Positions 53,682 through 62,047 are shown, counted from the stretch's first letter. The stretch is 64,000 nucleotides of DNA from Bradyrhizobium sp. ARR65 (GCF_000472385.1 NZ_AWZU01000001.1:308501-372500); one strand, 5' to 3'. Notes: generated by a model not told the origin, from the letters alone. Translations and numbers: made by a program.

Positions 53682-53780
53682 ATGAAGCCTCACGGGGCTT
53701 TGCAGGAGGCGATAGCCGCCGGCACTACACCTGCCGTGCTCGCGATCGGGCGGCCAGACGCGCGGCTCACGAAGACTTAA
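53682..53780 (+). pseudogene. Possible N-terminal remnant of an AMP-dependent ligase gene
   Basis: GGGAGAG and an ATG at 53682 open a 32-codon frame (MKPHGALQEAIAAGTTPAVL, then AIGRPDARLTKT). The pattern A-L-x-x-x-I-A-A-G ... A-I-G-x-P is like the first residues of acyl-CoA synthetases of the oxalyl-CoA synthetase type, which would continue L-T-Y-x-x-L. Here it stops at TAA and no later part of the enzyme follows. It may be a decayed gene or a short peptide; evidence is weak. Confidence 0.3.
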
Positions 53781-53810
53781 GGTGCCCGGCGCTATTCATG
53801 AGGGCCGACC

Positions 53811-54980
53811 GTGAGCACCGCTCCCCGCTTCGACATTGATGTTGCCGCATTCTGGGATGATCCTTATCCGGCACCGGCGCAGATGCGCAAGGAGGCGCCG
53901 ATCGCCTTCGTGCCGCAACTTGGCAGCACGCTCCTGTGCAGCCGCGACGACATCTTCGTGTCCGAGAAGAAAATCGACGTGTTCAGCTCGGACCAGCCGG
54001 GCGGGTTGATGAACCGCCTGATGGGCCAGAACATGATGCGCAAGGACGGGGACGCGCATATGACTGAGCGAAACATCTTCTTCCCCGCGGTTTCGCCGAA
54101 GGCGGTCAGGGCAAATTGGATGACGCAGTTTCGGGCCCATGCCGATCGCATTGTCGATGCGCTCGATCCGGCAGGTCCGATCGACTTCGTTCGTGATTTC
54201 GCGCTTCCCTTCTCCGCCGAGTGCCTGAAGTCGATCACGGGCCTTACCAATATGCGGTTTCAGGACATGAACGCATGGTCGCAAGGCATGATCGACGGCA
54301 TCGCCAACTACATTGGCGATCCCGCGGTGGAGGCGCGCTGCCATGCGGCGACATCAGGCATTGATGCCGCGATCGATGACATGCTGCCCATATTGCGCGA
54401 GGCGCCGGACCACAGCCTGCTCTCCGTGATGGTCGCCGCGGGCATGCCGATGGAGAGCGTGCGCGCCAACATCAAGCTCGCCATCAGCGGCGGCCAGAAC
54501 GAACCGCGCGATGCCATCGCCGGCACGGTATGGGCGCTGCTGACCCATCCCGATCAGCTCGCGCTGATCCGCGACGGGCGCGTGTCGTGGCTGCAGGCGT
54601 TCGAGGAATATGCCCGCTGGATCTCGCCGATCGGCATGTCGCCGCGCCGCATCGCCAAGCCATGGACGATCCGCGATGCCGCCTTCCAGCCGGAGGAGCG
54701 TGTGTTTCTGATGTTCGGCTCGGCCAACCGCGACGAGAAGCACTTTGCGCACGCCGACCGGTTCGACCTGCGCCGCGATGCCAGCAAGAGCGTCGCCTTC
54801 GGCGCGGGCCCGCATTTCTGTGCCGGCGCCTGGGCCTCGCGTGCAATGATCGCCGACGTGGCGCTGCCCACGGTCTTCTCCCGGCTGAAGAATTTGCGCA
54901 TCGTCAATAGTGACCCGATCAGGATCGGCGGCTGGGCCTTCCGCGGCCTGCTCAATCTGCCGGTGACGTGGGACAGGTGA
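53811..54980 (+). CDS. Cytochrome P450
   Basis: 389 residues from a GTG at 53811. The haem-binding segment is FGAGPHFCAGAWASR with the Cys ligand, the K-helix E-x-x-R is in FEEYARWISP, and the I-helix reads AISGGQNEPRDAIAGTVWAL. The usual acid-alcohol pair (D/E-T) of the I-helix is replaced by Asn-Glu-Pro, as in some CYP116-like enzymes. It is soluble and needs a ferredoxin and reductase, not found in this window. The substrate is unknown. It lies upstream of and converges with the amidohydrolase gene. Confidence 0.92.
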   Translation: MSTAPRFDIDVAAFWDDPYPAPAQMRKEAPIAFVPQLGSTLLCSRDDIFVSEKKIDVFSSDQPGGLMNRLMGQNMMRKDGDAHMTERNIFFPAVSPKAVRANWMTQFRAHADRIVDALDPAGPIDFVRDFALPFSAECLKSITGLTNMRFQDMNAWSQGMIDGIANYIGDPAVEARCHAATSGIDAAIDDMLPILREAPDHSLLSVMVAAGMPMESVRANIKLAISGGQNEPRDAIAGTVWALLTHPDQLALIRDGRVSWLQAFEEYARWISPIGMSPRRIAKPWTIRDAAFQPEERVFLMFGSANRDEKHFAHADRFDLRRDASKSVAFGAGPHFCAGAWASRAMIADVALPTVFSRLKNLRIVNSDPIRIGGWAFRGLLNLPVTWDR

Positions 54981-55082
54981 GCGCGCGTCGAGCGCGCCGG
55001 CAAAGCTTGCGCGCTCCTCCGGCGCAGCACTTTGCTTCAGTGCTGACGATTCAACCAAATTCCATCGTTCCCAGCCTCCGCC

Positions 55083-55170
55083 GTCATTGCGAGCGCAAGC
55101 AAAGCAATCCAGACTTTCTCCGCGGAGAAAGTCCGAATTGCTTCGTCGCTTTCGCTCCTCGCAATGACGG
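55083..55170. repeat. Family B repeat between P450 and amidohydrolase genes
   Basis: GTCATTGCGAGCGCAAGC opens and CTCGCAATGACGG closes it. The core ACTTTCTCCGCGGAGAAAGT is a perfect 20-bp palindrome. Confidence 0.88.
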
Positions 55171-55220
55171 CGGGGAAGAATCAAAAGCGCGATGGCGATT
55201 GAAGCTAATCCCACCGCGCC

Positions 55221-56729
55221 CTAGGCCGCACGGACGTAGCCGTAGCGCAGGTTCGAGGGCTCGTTGGCCGCGCGCGCGTACTCGTTCTTGAGCGTCGCGA
55301 GGCGGTCCTCGGAAAAGGCCGGCATCTTGGTGTTGTCGGCTGCCCTCAGCTTGATGTTGTAGAACCTGGTCGCGTTGCCGGCGAAGATCAGTTGCTTGGT
55401 GGCGCTGTTGGCATCGCCGAGCGGCGCAAATCCGTACTTCTTCTGCATATCATCAGGGATTTCGAGCCGGCGCAGCGCCTCGATCTGCCACTGCGGCGAG
55501 CCGTACCAAACGGAGTCGGTGCCCCACATGACGTGGTCGACGCCCATGCCCTTGATCAGCGTGCCCACGAGTGCGGCGCAGAACTTCGGATGCGCCACCG
55601 CCGAGTTGGCAAAGGACGTGCCGAGCTCGGCATAGACATTGGTGACGCCGAACTTTTGCGGGATCTCCGCAAGATCCGTGGCCCACTGGATGCGGCCGGT
55701 CTGCTCGAATTCCGCCCATGCCTGGTCTGGCAGCTCCAGGAACGGTCGCAGCGCCGAGTGATAGATCACGAAGTTCATCTGCGGCCAATCCTTGGCGGCC
55801 TTGCCAATGTCCCACGCTGTTGCATATTCCCACACTCCGGCGAACGACTTCTCGTAGTCGGGCGGCAGCAGTCCCTTGTGGATGCACAGCGTGTTGATGC
55901 CGGCCTTCACCGCTTTCTCGTAGAACGGATACATCACCTGCTCGTCGTCGAGCCGCCACGGAAATTTCGAAGGCGCCAGCGGGTCGCCGATCGTGTAGGA
56001 CTTCCAGGAATCCGGCTTGTAGACTTCGATCGCCTTGTCGACCTCCTCCATCCAGCCGGGCTGCTTGGGAGTGATGACGGTGTGCGCCAGCAGGCGCCGT
56101 GAGCCGGCGAAGCCGTTGATCAGCTCGCGCGCCTTGACGATCTGCTCGTTGGACAGGAGCCACCAGCTCGGGTCGTCGAATGGCGCGCCGCTGAGGAGCG
56201 CCATGTTGGTATCACTGTCGTAGTAGATCTCTTTCACGTAGTTCTGGAACTTGTAGCGGGCGAGCGAGGAGACGCCCTCCTGCTTCATGACCGGATTCCA
56301 GTGCTCGCTCGCGAACTTGGCCAGTCCCAACAGCTCCTTGTGCTCGAAGTCGTCGCGCACGAAATGGGTCTGCACGTCGAAGATGAACTGGTTGGCGAGG
56401 CTTTGCGCCCGGGCCAGCATGAGCTCGGGCTCGCGCGCCTCGGCCGGCGCGACCTGGAAGACATTACCGTAGATGTCGTTCATGGCGAGGAACGCCGCCG
56501 CCATGCCGCAGCTCGTGTGCAGGAACTGCCGACGGCTCAAGCCGAGCCGCCTGGCATTCACGTCGGCGAGTTCGTTGATCCGCGCTTCGACCTTCTTCTG
56601 CGTGGCGCTCTGCGGCGGCGGCAGATACTCTCCGTTGGAGACGATCTGGGTCGGAATCGGCGTTGCCGCCGATGCCGTCTCGGCCCCCGCGACGAGGCGC
56701 TGTTCTCGTTCACTCAGCCAGGTGCTCAT
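55221..56729 (-). CDS. Amidohydrolase (amidohydro_2 type) with an internal Tat-like segment
   Basis: 502 residues from the ATG at 56729, with GGGAGGA upstream. Residues 65-90 are SRRQFLHTSCGMAAAFLAM, a Tat-type signal placed after a 64-residue hydrophilic extension (MSTWLSEREQRLVAGAE...). The catalytic TIM-barrel part has FDVQTHFVRDD (D-x-H metal motif), INTLCIHKGL, NFVIYHSALRP and the metal Asp in VMWGTDSVWYGSPQWQ. Family members hydrolyse or decarboxylate aromatic and lactone substrates. The substrate-binding protein gene upstream on the same strand may supply it. Location (cytosol or periplasm) is uncertain. Confidence 0.85.
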   Translation of the reverse strand: MSTWLSEREQRLVAGAETASAATPIPTQIVSNGEYLPPPQSATQKKVEARINELADVNARRLGLSRRQFLHTSCGMAAAFLAMNDIYGNVFQVAPAEAREPELMLARAQSLANQFIFDVQTHFVRDDFEHKELLGLAKFASEHWNPVMKQEGVSSLARYKFQNYVKEIYYDSDTNMALLSGAPFDDPSWWLLSNEQIVKARELINGFAGSRRLLAHTVITPKQPGWMEEVDKAIEVYKPDSWKSYTIGDPLAPSKFPWRLDDEQVMYPFYEKAVKAGINTLCIHKGLLPPDYEKSFAGVWEYATAWDIGKAAKDWPQMNFVIYHSALRPFLELPDQAWAEFEQTGRIQWATDLAEIPQKFGVTNVYAELGTSFANSAVAHPKFCAALVGTLIKGMGVDHVMWGTDSVWYGSPQWQIEALRRLEIPDDMQKKYGFAPLGDANSATKQLIFAGNATRFYNIKLRAADNTKMPAFSEDRLATLKNEYARAANEPSNLRYGYVRAA

Positions 56730-56846
56730 CGTTTTCCTCCCTTGACAAGTGCTGATCGTTGCGCGCGTGCGCCCTGTGCGATCTATCGAAGACCCGCCAG
56801 CGCATCCTCCCATCAAGTTGCAGGGCCCGGACGAGCGCCCAAGCCC

Positions 56847-57006
56847 GTCATTGCCAGGAGCGACAGCGGCGACCCGCCGCCGCTCGCTATGCGAGCTATG
56901 GCGAGGCCTTGAGTCCCGCCGACGCGCCTTTGCGCGTAGGCCGAAGCAATCCAGACTGCATCTCTCGGAGAGAATCTGGATTGCTTCGCTTGCGCTCGCA
57001 ATGACG
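56847..57006. repeat. Family B repeat (longer copy)
   Basis: GTCATTGCCAGGAGCGACAG opens and CTCGCAATGACG closes it. AATCCAGACTGCATCTCTC pairs with GAGAATCTGGATT. It occupies most of the gap between two genes of one apparent operon. Confidence 0.82.
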
Positions 57007-57068
57007 CGCAGGCTGGGCGCGCGTGCCTCGATTCGCTCGGTTCGGCGACTGCTCTAACCGTCCCGTCC

Positions 57069-58406
57069 TCAGCTCCGCATGAATCCTTCACACTCGCCTT
57101 CCGCCCAGGCGAGCGTGCTCTCCATGGGCTCGCCTTTCGCATGGCGCAACACCATCTTGGTCAATGTCGCCTGCGTGTAGATTTGCTGCGCGATCTTCGG
57201 CGGGGCCGGCGCGGCGGCAATCGACAGCTTCTGATGGTTATAAGGGTTCGGGTAATGGAAGAGCGTGCCCTTCGGTGGCTCCGCTTCCGCCCAGACCTTC
57301 AACGTCGTGAGCTTATTGTAGGCCGGCAGGTCATAGCCGCCGCTGGCGATCACCAGCTTCTCGATCGATGACGGCTGCGACAGATGCCTGAGCAGGCTCT
57401 TGGCGGCGTCTTTGTTCTTCGAGAATGCCCAGATGGTCCAGAAGAAAGGCACATAGGGCGCGAAGCGGCCGGCGGGACCGGCCGGGAAGCCGTGGGTCCA
57501 GCATTGCGCGGCGACTTGCGGTGCATCGCGCTTGGCGACGGCCCAGGCGCTCGGCGGGTTCATGATCAGCGCGCCCTTGCCGGAAATCAGCCACTTGTTG
57601 TTGGAAGCGTCGTCCCACGCCGCGACATCCGCGGGAAGGAAGGGGATCAGCTTCTTGTAGAAATCGAGTGCCTGCCGAACGGCGTCGGTCTTCACCGTGA
57701 GGTCGCCCCTTGCATCGACGAGTTCGGCGCCAAACGATTGGAAGACGGCGCCGGCGGTATCGACGCTGTCGGCAGTCTGGCCGAGACCAATGCCGAATGG
57801 GAAACCGCCCTTGTAACAGCCTTCCGCTGCCTTCAGGAACGTTTCCAGGGTCCAATCGGCAGCCTTGGGCGGGCTGCCCGCCGGATACATCGCCTGCACG
57901 TCGATATTGGCGTATGTCTTCATCAGATCGATACGCGAGCAGGGCCCCTTGATCTGGCTGCCGAAACAAGCGGGAACGCCGAGCCAGGCACCGCTGGCTT
58001 GGCCGAGATACTGGACCGTGTTGTTCACCTGGCCGTTCTGAGCGATGACCGTCTCCATGATCTCGTTGAGCGGCTCGAGCAGTTCGGCGTTGGAATGCGG
58101 ATTCCATGCCGGCATAGTCAGAATATCGTGGCCGGTTCTCGCTTGCGCTTCGGCAGAGATGGTCAGGAGGAGTTTATTGCCCTGGCTCGTGATGTAGTCG
58201 ATCTGAGCCTCGACTTTTTCATTTTCGGCCCATTCCTTCACGAGTTCGGTCAGAGCCTTGTTGGCGCCGGGGACCCAGTGATCCCAGAAGCCTATCGACA
58301 ATCTGCCGCCTGCGTGGGCGCTGCGCACATAAGGCGCGGCGATGAGCGCTGCGGATGTCGCGGCGGTAGCAGCTACGAATTGTCGTCGAGACAGCTTTCG
58401 TGACAT
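57069..58406 (-). CDS. Extracellular solute-binding protein (family 1), Tat signal, orphan
   Basis: 445 residues. MSRKLSRRQFVAATAATSAALIAAPYVRSAHA is a canonical twin-arginine signal. The mature protein has the family 1 ABC sugar-binding fold: IGFWDHWVPGANKALTELVKEWAE, DILTMPAWN, PACFGSQIKGPCSRIDLM and PFFWTIWAFSKNKDAAKSLLRHL. The ATG is preceded by AGGAGGGA. No permease or ATPase genes are adjacent, so partners are elsewhere or it has another role, such as sensing. It lies 340 bases upstream of the amidohydrolase on the same strand. Confidence 0.88.
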   Translation of the reverse strand: MSRKLSRRQFVAATAATSAALIAAPYVRSAHAGGRLSIGFWDHWVPGANKALTELVKEWAENEKVEAQIDYITSQGNKLLLTISAEAQARTGHDILTMPAWNPHSNAELLEPLNEIMETVIAQNGQVNNTVQYLGQASGAWLGVPACFGSQIKGPCSRIDLMKTYANIDVQAMYPAGSPPKAADWTLETFLKAAEGCYKGGFPFGIGLGQTADSVDTAGAVFQSFGAELVDARGDLTVKTDAVRQALDFYKKLIPFLPADVAAWDDASNNKWLISGKGALIMNPPSAWAVAKRDAPQVAAQCWTHGFPAGPAGRFAPYVPFFWTIWAFSKNKDAAKSLLRHLSQPSSIEKLVIASGGYDLPAYNKLTTLKVWAEAEPPKGTLFHYPNPYNHQKLSIAAAPAPPKIAQQIYTQATLTKMVLRHAKGEPMESTLAWAEGECEGFMRS

Positions 58407-58734
58407 TTGCTCCCTCCTGCTGATCTATTTGTCGGCTTGTTCTTGGTTCTTGGCCTCCATCAGCACTGCGCTGAAAAGAGCGCGTGGCCATCGAGATCGA
58501 GTTCATGCAATCGGAAAAGAATTGATTGCGCGAAAAACGGCACCATACGCTGCAGGACACCTGCGGTAGCGGTGTTTGAACTCAACGCTCAAAATTGTGA
58601 TAGCGCAAGCGATGTAATGTGGCAGCCATACTGTCGCAACTCACGTCTCCACGTGCCTCGGTGCAATAGGCTTGCCCGTTCGCTCTCCGACCCATGGCGG
58701 ACAACCCGTAATCGCGCCGGAGGAGCGCACTCAA

Positions 58735-59345
58735 ACACTCGCAACGTGAGTCGCCCGACGGGCAAAATCAGGCGCCCTTTCTCTCTGGTCGCCCGTTGTT
58801 CAGGCATTCGGACGTTCAAAATGCGCTGCGCGAAAAATCGAATTTGCTGAGGCCATTCAAGCCGATTTGGGTCGTCCAGATGCGCATGCTAAAATATTCT
58901 GCTTCCGTTTTTCCGAAATTGGTGGCTCCTTAGCGCCGTCCCGCCTCGATATGAGGGGCGGATCGCGATCGTCACGGAACGCGAGGCGGGATGCGGTGGA
59001 CGCGTTGGTGCCGCCAGACGAACGGCATCGATGCGGACGGCGAAGTCGTGTGGTCCTGGCGCCCCGAGGCTGGCGCTAAGTTGGCGACGATGCTTATCCA
59101 TCGCGCTGACGACGGTGACAACAAAGTCTGGTTCACCGGGGAGAGCCCGAAGTAAGCCGTAAACCACTGCGCAGGGAAGGCCGGGTTGTCTCGGCTGAAC
59201 CTGTCGGTCAACGCGCGCTTCTCGCGCACTTTTCCGCGCGGTGACCATGGGTGCAGCCAGCACCCGGCCTTCCCTGCGCCCTCTGATTTTCGAAGAGGGT
59301 GGTCGAAACCAAAGCTCGGGCGCATCGCGTCGCGGGAGTGTGGAG
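58735..59345 (+). repeat. Dispersed non-coding element of Bradyrhizobium-type genomes with long inverted repeat
   Basis: Blocks that I recall as a recurring order in Bradyrhizobium-lineage genomes are all here: GTGAGTCGCCCGACGGGCAAA (58746-58766), AAAATATTCTGCTTCCG (58890-58906), CGTCCCGCCTCGAT and GGCGGGATGCGGTGGACGCG (58938-59006), GCATCGATGCGGACGGCG with AAGTCGTGTGGTCCTGGCGC (59027-59064), then the inverted repeat. An 18-bp arm GCGCAGGGAAGGCCGGGT (59169-59186) pairs perfectly with 59262-59279. An inner stem, 59206-59217 with 59235-59246, has one mismatch. No transposase is present. The upstream bases 58407-58734 show no gene. Confidence 0.7.
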
Positions 59346-59366
59346 TCATGGCCGCAGCGTCACTCG

Positions 59367-59492
59367 TGGCCCATCCTTCGAGACGCGGCCTCACGGCCGC
59401 TCCTCAGGATGAGGTCGTGATGCGCGGCACACCTAACGCCCATGAGACCCTCATGGCGAGGAGGCGCGTGAGCGCCGTCTCGAACCATGAGG
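59367..59492. repeat. Family C repeat, inverted and duplicated
   Basis: CCATCCTTCGAGACGCGGCC with GCTCCTCAGGATGAGG (59370-59413), followed by CTCATGGCGAGGAGGCGCG and TGAGCGCCGTCTCGAACC (59450-59485), are family C parts in opposite orientations. Confidence 0.75.
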
Positions 59493-59523
59493 CCCGGATG
59501 CCCGAGATAGGCTCCCAAAACGC

Positions 59524-59550
59524 CGATGCCCGGCACGAGGCCGGGCATCG
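59524..59550 (-). terminator. Terminator hairpin after flbD
   Basis: CGATGCCCGG and CCGGGCATCG form a perfect 10-bp stem around CACGAGG; on the minus strand GCGTTTTGG follows. It lies 25 bases downstream of the flbD stop and ends the flagellar transcript. Confidence 0.8.
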
Positions 59551-59575
59551 GAGCGTGGAGCGAGCCTGTCAGTGG

Positions 59576-60955
59576 TCACATCGCGTTCGGCATGCGTGCA
59601 TACTCGCCGGCGCCGGGCGGCGGGATCGGGAGGCCGCCGTCGGCATATTCGTTGAGTTTGTTGCGCAGGGTACGGATCGAGATGCCGAGAATATTGGCCG
59701 CGTGGGTGCGGTTGCCGAGGCAATGCTTCAGCGTTTCCAGGATCAGATCGCGCTCGACATCGGCGACCGTGCGTCCGACCAGGGCGCGGGTGACCTGCTC
59801 GGCGGCGAGCGTTGCGTGCGCAACCGCCGGCGCGGTCTTAGCGATGTCGAGCCGGTCGCCGTCCGGTGTCAGAATGGCGTCGGGCCCGATCTCGTCGCCC
59901 TGCGCCATCAGCACCGCGCGATGCATGGTGTTTTCCAGCTCGCGGACGTTGCCCGGCCAGCGGTTGGTGGTCAGGACCCGCCGCGCCTCCGCCGAAAGCG
60001 CGCGCACGGCTACGCCGTTGGCCTGCGCGTATTTCTTGGCGAAATGCTGCGCGAGCTCGAGGATATCGGCCGGCCGCTCCCGCAAGGGCGGGATCTTCAG
60101 GTTGACGACATTGAGGCGGAACAGCAGGTCCTCGCGGAAGGTGCCCTCGCGCACCGCGTCCGCAAGATTGCGGTTGGAGGTCGCGATGATGCGGATGTCG
60201 ACCGGCACCGGCCGCGTGCCGCCGACGCGATCGATCACGCGCTCCTGGATGGCGCGCAACAGCTTCGATTGCAGGCGCACGTCCATCTCGGAAATCTCGT
60301 CGAGCAGCAGCGTGCCGCCGTTTGCCTCCTCGAATTTGCCGATGCGCCGCGCCACCGCGCCGGTGAAGGCGCCTTTCTCATGGCCGAACAACTCCGATTC
60401 CAGGAGGTGTTCGGGAATAGCCGCGCAGTTGATGGAGATGAACGGCTTCTTGGCGCGGGAGGAGCGGGAGTGGACATAGCGCGCCAGCACCTCCTTGCCG
60501 GTGCCGGACTCGCCGGTGATCATCACCGAGGCTTCGGAGCCCGCGATCTGCTGCGCAAGCTTGATCACCTTGGCCATCGCCTCGTCGCGATAGACCAGAT
60601 CGCGGGAATCGTTGGCGACAGCCGCCAGGATCGCCGCGATCAGTTCGGAATCGGGCGGCAGCGGGATGTATTCCTTGGCGCCGGCATGGATCGCCGCAAC
60701 CGCGGCGCGGGCGTCGTTGGTGATGCCGCAGGCGACGATCGGGACATGGATATGCTCGGCCTCGAGCCGCATGACCAGGTCGCGGATGTCGAGACCGACA
60801 TCCACCAGGAGGAGGTCGGCGCCCTTGCCGCCGCGCAGCACCCGCATCGCCTGCTCGTTGTCTTCGGCATGGGTGACGGTCGCGCCGTTCTCCATGGCGA
60901 TCTTGGTGGCCGCGGTGAGCTGGCCTTTCAACGTGCCAACAATAAGAAGCCGCAT
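59576..60955 (-). CDS. flbD: Sigma-54-dependent flagellar regulator FlbD
   Basis: 459 residues. An N-terminal receiver-like domain (1-115) begins MRLLIVGTLKGQ, lacking the acidic Asp-Asp pair of normal receivers, although an Asp in LLLVDVG and a Lys in AGAKEYIP remain. The AAA domain has GESGTGKE (Walker A), ELFGHEKGAFTGAVAR (the GAFTGA sigma-54 contact) and GGTLLLDEISEM (Walker B). A Fis-type HTH is at the C-terminus (RTHAANILGISIRTLRNKLNEY). In Caulobacter FlbD activates late and represses early flagellar genes with FliX. Here it ends the fliF-fliG-fliH-fliN-flbD transcript. Confidence 0.94.
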   Translation of the reverse strand: MRLLIVGTLKGQLTAATKIAMENGATVTHAEDNEQAMRVLRGGKGADLLLVDVGLDIRDLVMRLEAEHIHVPIVACGITNDARAAVAAIHAGAKEYIPLPPDSELIAAILAAVANDSRDLVYRDEAMAKVIKLAQQIAGSEASVMITGESGTGKEVLARYVHSRSSRAKKPFISINCAAIPEHLLESELFGHEKGAFTGAVARRIGKFEEANGGTLLLDEISEMDVRLQSKLLRAIQERVIDRVGGTRPVPVDIRIIATSNRNLADAVREGTFREDLLFRLNVVNLKIPPLRERPADILELAQHFAKKYAQANGVAVRALSAEARRVLTTNRWPGNVRELENTMHRAVLMAQGDEIGPDAILTPDGDRLDIAKTAPAVAHATLAAEQVTRALVGRTVADVERDLILETLKHCLGNRTHAANILGISIRTLRNKLNEYADGGLPIPPPGAGEYARMPNAM

Positions 60956-61066
60956 GTCGATCTCCTTGTGCGTCTGTCTGCGCCGTCCACGGCGCGAGCG
61001 TTATCGAAGAAACTGTGTCATCGCAGTCGAGCGCGTCTTTCCCGGAACCCGACTTTCCGGCCCGGG

Positions 61067-61417
61067 TCAGCCGCGCTCGGCCTTGATGATCTCCGTCATG
61101 GTTACCCCGAGCTTGTCTTCCACCAGCACCACTTCGCCGCGTGCGACGAGGCGATTGTTGACATAAATGTCGATCGCCTCGCCGACCCGGCGGTCGAGCT
61201 CGAGCACGGTACCCGGTCCGAGCTTGAGGAGCTCGCCGACCTCCATCTTCGAGCGGCCGAGCACCGCGGAGACCTGCACCGGCACGTCGAAGACGGCTTC
61301 GAGATCGGCGGCAATGCGCGCCGCCTGCTCGTCTTCGTTATAGGCCACGTCCCCGGTGGGCGGCGCCTCCGCCGCATTCAGATCAGGCAACGGGACCTGT
61401 GTATCGGTGTCACTCAT
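61067..61417 (-). CDS. fliN: Flagellar motor switch protein FliN
   Basis: 116 residues: an acidic N-terminal tail followed by the SpoA/FliN surface domain (VFDVPVQVSAVLGRSKMEVGELLKLGPGTVLELDRRVGEAIDIYVNNRLVARGEVVLVEDKLGVTMTEI). The L-x-x-G-x-[VI]-[VL]-x-L and N-x-x-x-A-x-G-E-V motifs are classic. It forms the distal C-ring with FliG and FliM and helps dock FliH and the export ATPase. It lies 19 bases after fliH and 112 bases before flbD. Confidence 0.94.
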   Translation of the reverse strand: MSDTDTQVPLPDLNAAEAPPTGDVAYNEDEQAARIAADLEAVFDVPVQVSAVLGRSKMEVGELLKLGPGTVLELDRRVGEAIDIYVNNRLVARGEVVLVEDKLGVTMTEIIKAERG

Positions 61418-61435
61418 AATCTAATCCCCGCCTCC

Positions 61436-62047
61436 CTATTTCCTGGACGCTATGTAGCGTCCGACAAGTTCACTGATCTTCGCGTCGATCGCCGCGCGCT
61501 CCAGCACCACGCCCCCGTCGGCCCATTCGATCCGGCAATCGCCGCTCGCGATCTCGGGTTCGGCGAGAATGACGAGGCGCCCCTGGAAGCCGCTCTGCTT
61601 GGCCATCTTCTCGATGCGCTCATGCGCCGATTCGTAAAGCCCGTCATTGATGCGCACCACGAGATGCGGGGTCGACACCAGATGGGCAAAGCAATCCCGC
61701 ACCAGGCCTTCGATCTCCCCGAGCGGCTCGGCGGCGATCAGTTCGCCGCAGAGCTTGCGCGCGACCGCGACCGCGACATCGACCGCCTCGGTCTCCATCC
61801 GCGCCTCGACGCCGGCAAAGCCCGCGGCGATTCCCTGCAGCGCGATCTTGATTTCCTCCAGCGCGAGGGCGGAACGGCGGTCGCTCTCGGCCTTGGCCTC
61901 GCGCTGGCCTGCATCGAAGCCGTCGCGATAGGCGCGCGCTTCGGCGGCGGCGACCTTTTGGGCCACCTCGGCGGCGGTGGCGGCGCGCTCGCGCCGGTCG
62001 GGCGCGGAGAAATCGGTATCGAACAGGAATTTTGCGGGCGCAGCCAT
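61436..62047 (-). CDS. fliH: Flagellar assembly protein FliH (FlbE type)
   Basis: 203 residues from the ATG at 62047, which overlaps the fliG stop (TGATG); a TTG one codon upstream is less likely. After AKFLFDTDFSAPD comes a charged helical region (ATAAEVAQKVAAAEARAYRDGFDAGQREAKAES), and the C-terminal half resembles FliH (VARKLCGELIAAEPLGEIEGLVRDCFAHLV and RLVILAEPEIASGDCRIEWADGGV). It regulates the export ATPase FliI and links it to FliN. In Caulobacter the gene at this place is flbE. Length is normal. Confidence 0.88.
   Translation of the reverse strand: MAAPAKFLFDTDFSAPDRRERAATAAEVAQKVAAAEARAYRDGFDAGQREAKAESDRRSALALEEIKIALQGIAAGFAGVEARMETEAVDVAVAVARKLCGELIAAEPLGEIEGLVRDCFAHLVSTPHLVVRINDGLYESAHERIEKMAKQSGFQGRLVILAEPEIASGDCRIEWADGGVVLERAAIDAKISELVGRYIASRK

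Noticed and set aside
58972..59394. A 140-codon minus-strand frame of the kind often annotated as a hypothetical protein
   Set aside because: It lies over the inverted repeat of the dispersed element. Such frames recur only because the DNA element recurs, and the sequence is Arg/Pro/Ser-rich without domain features.
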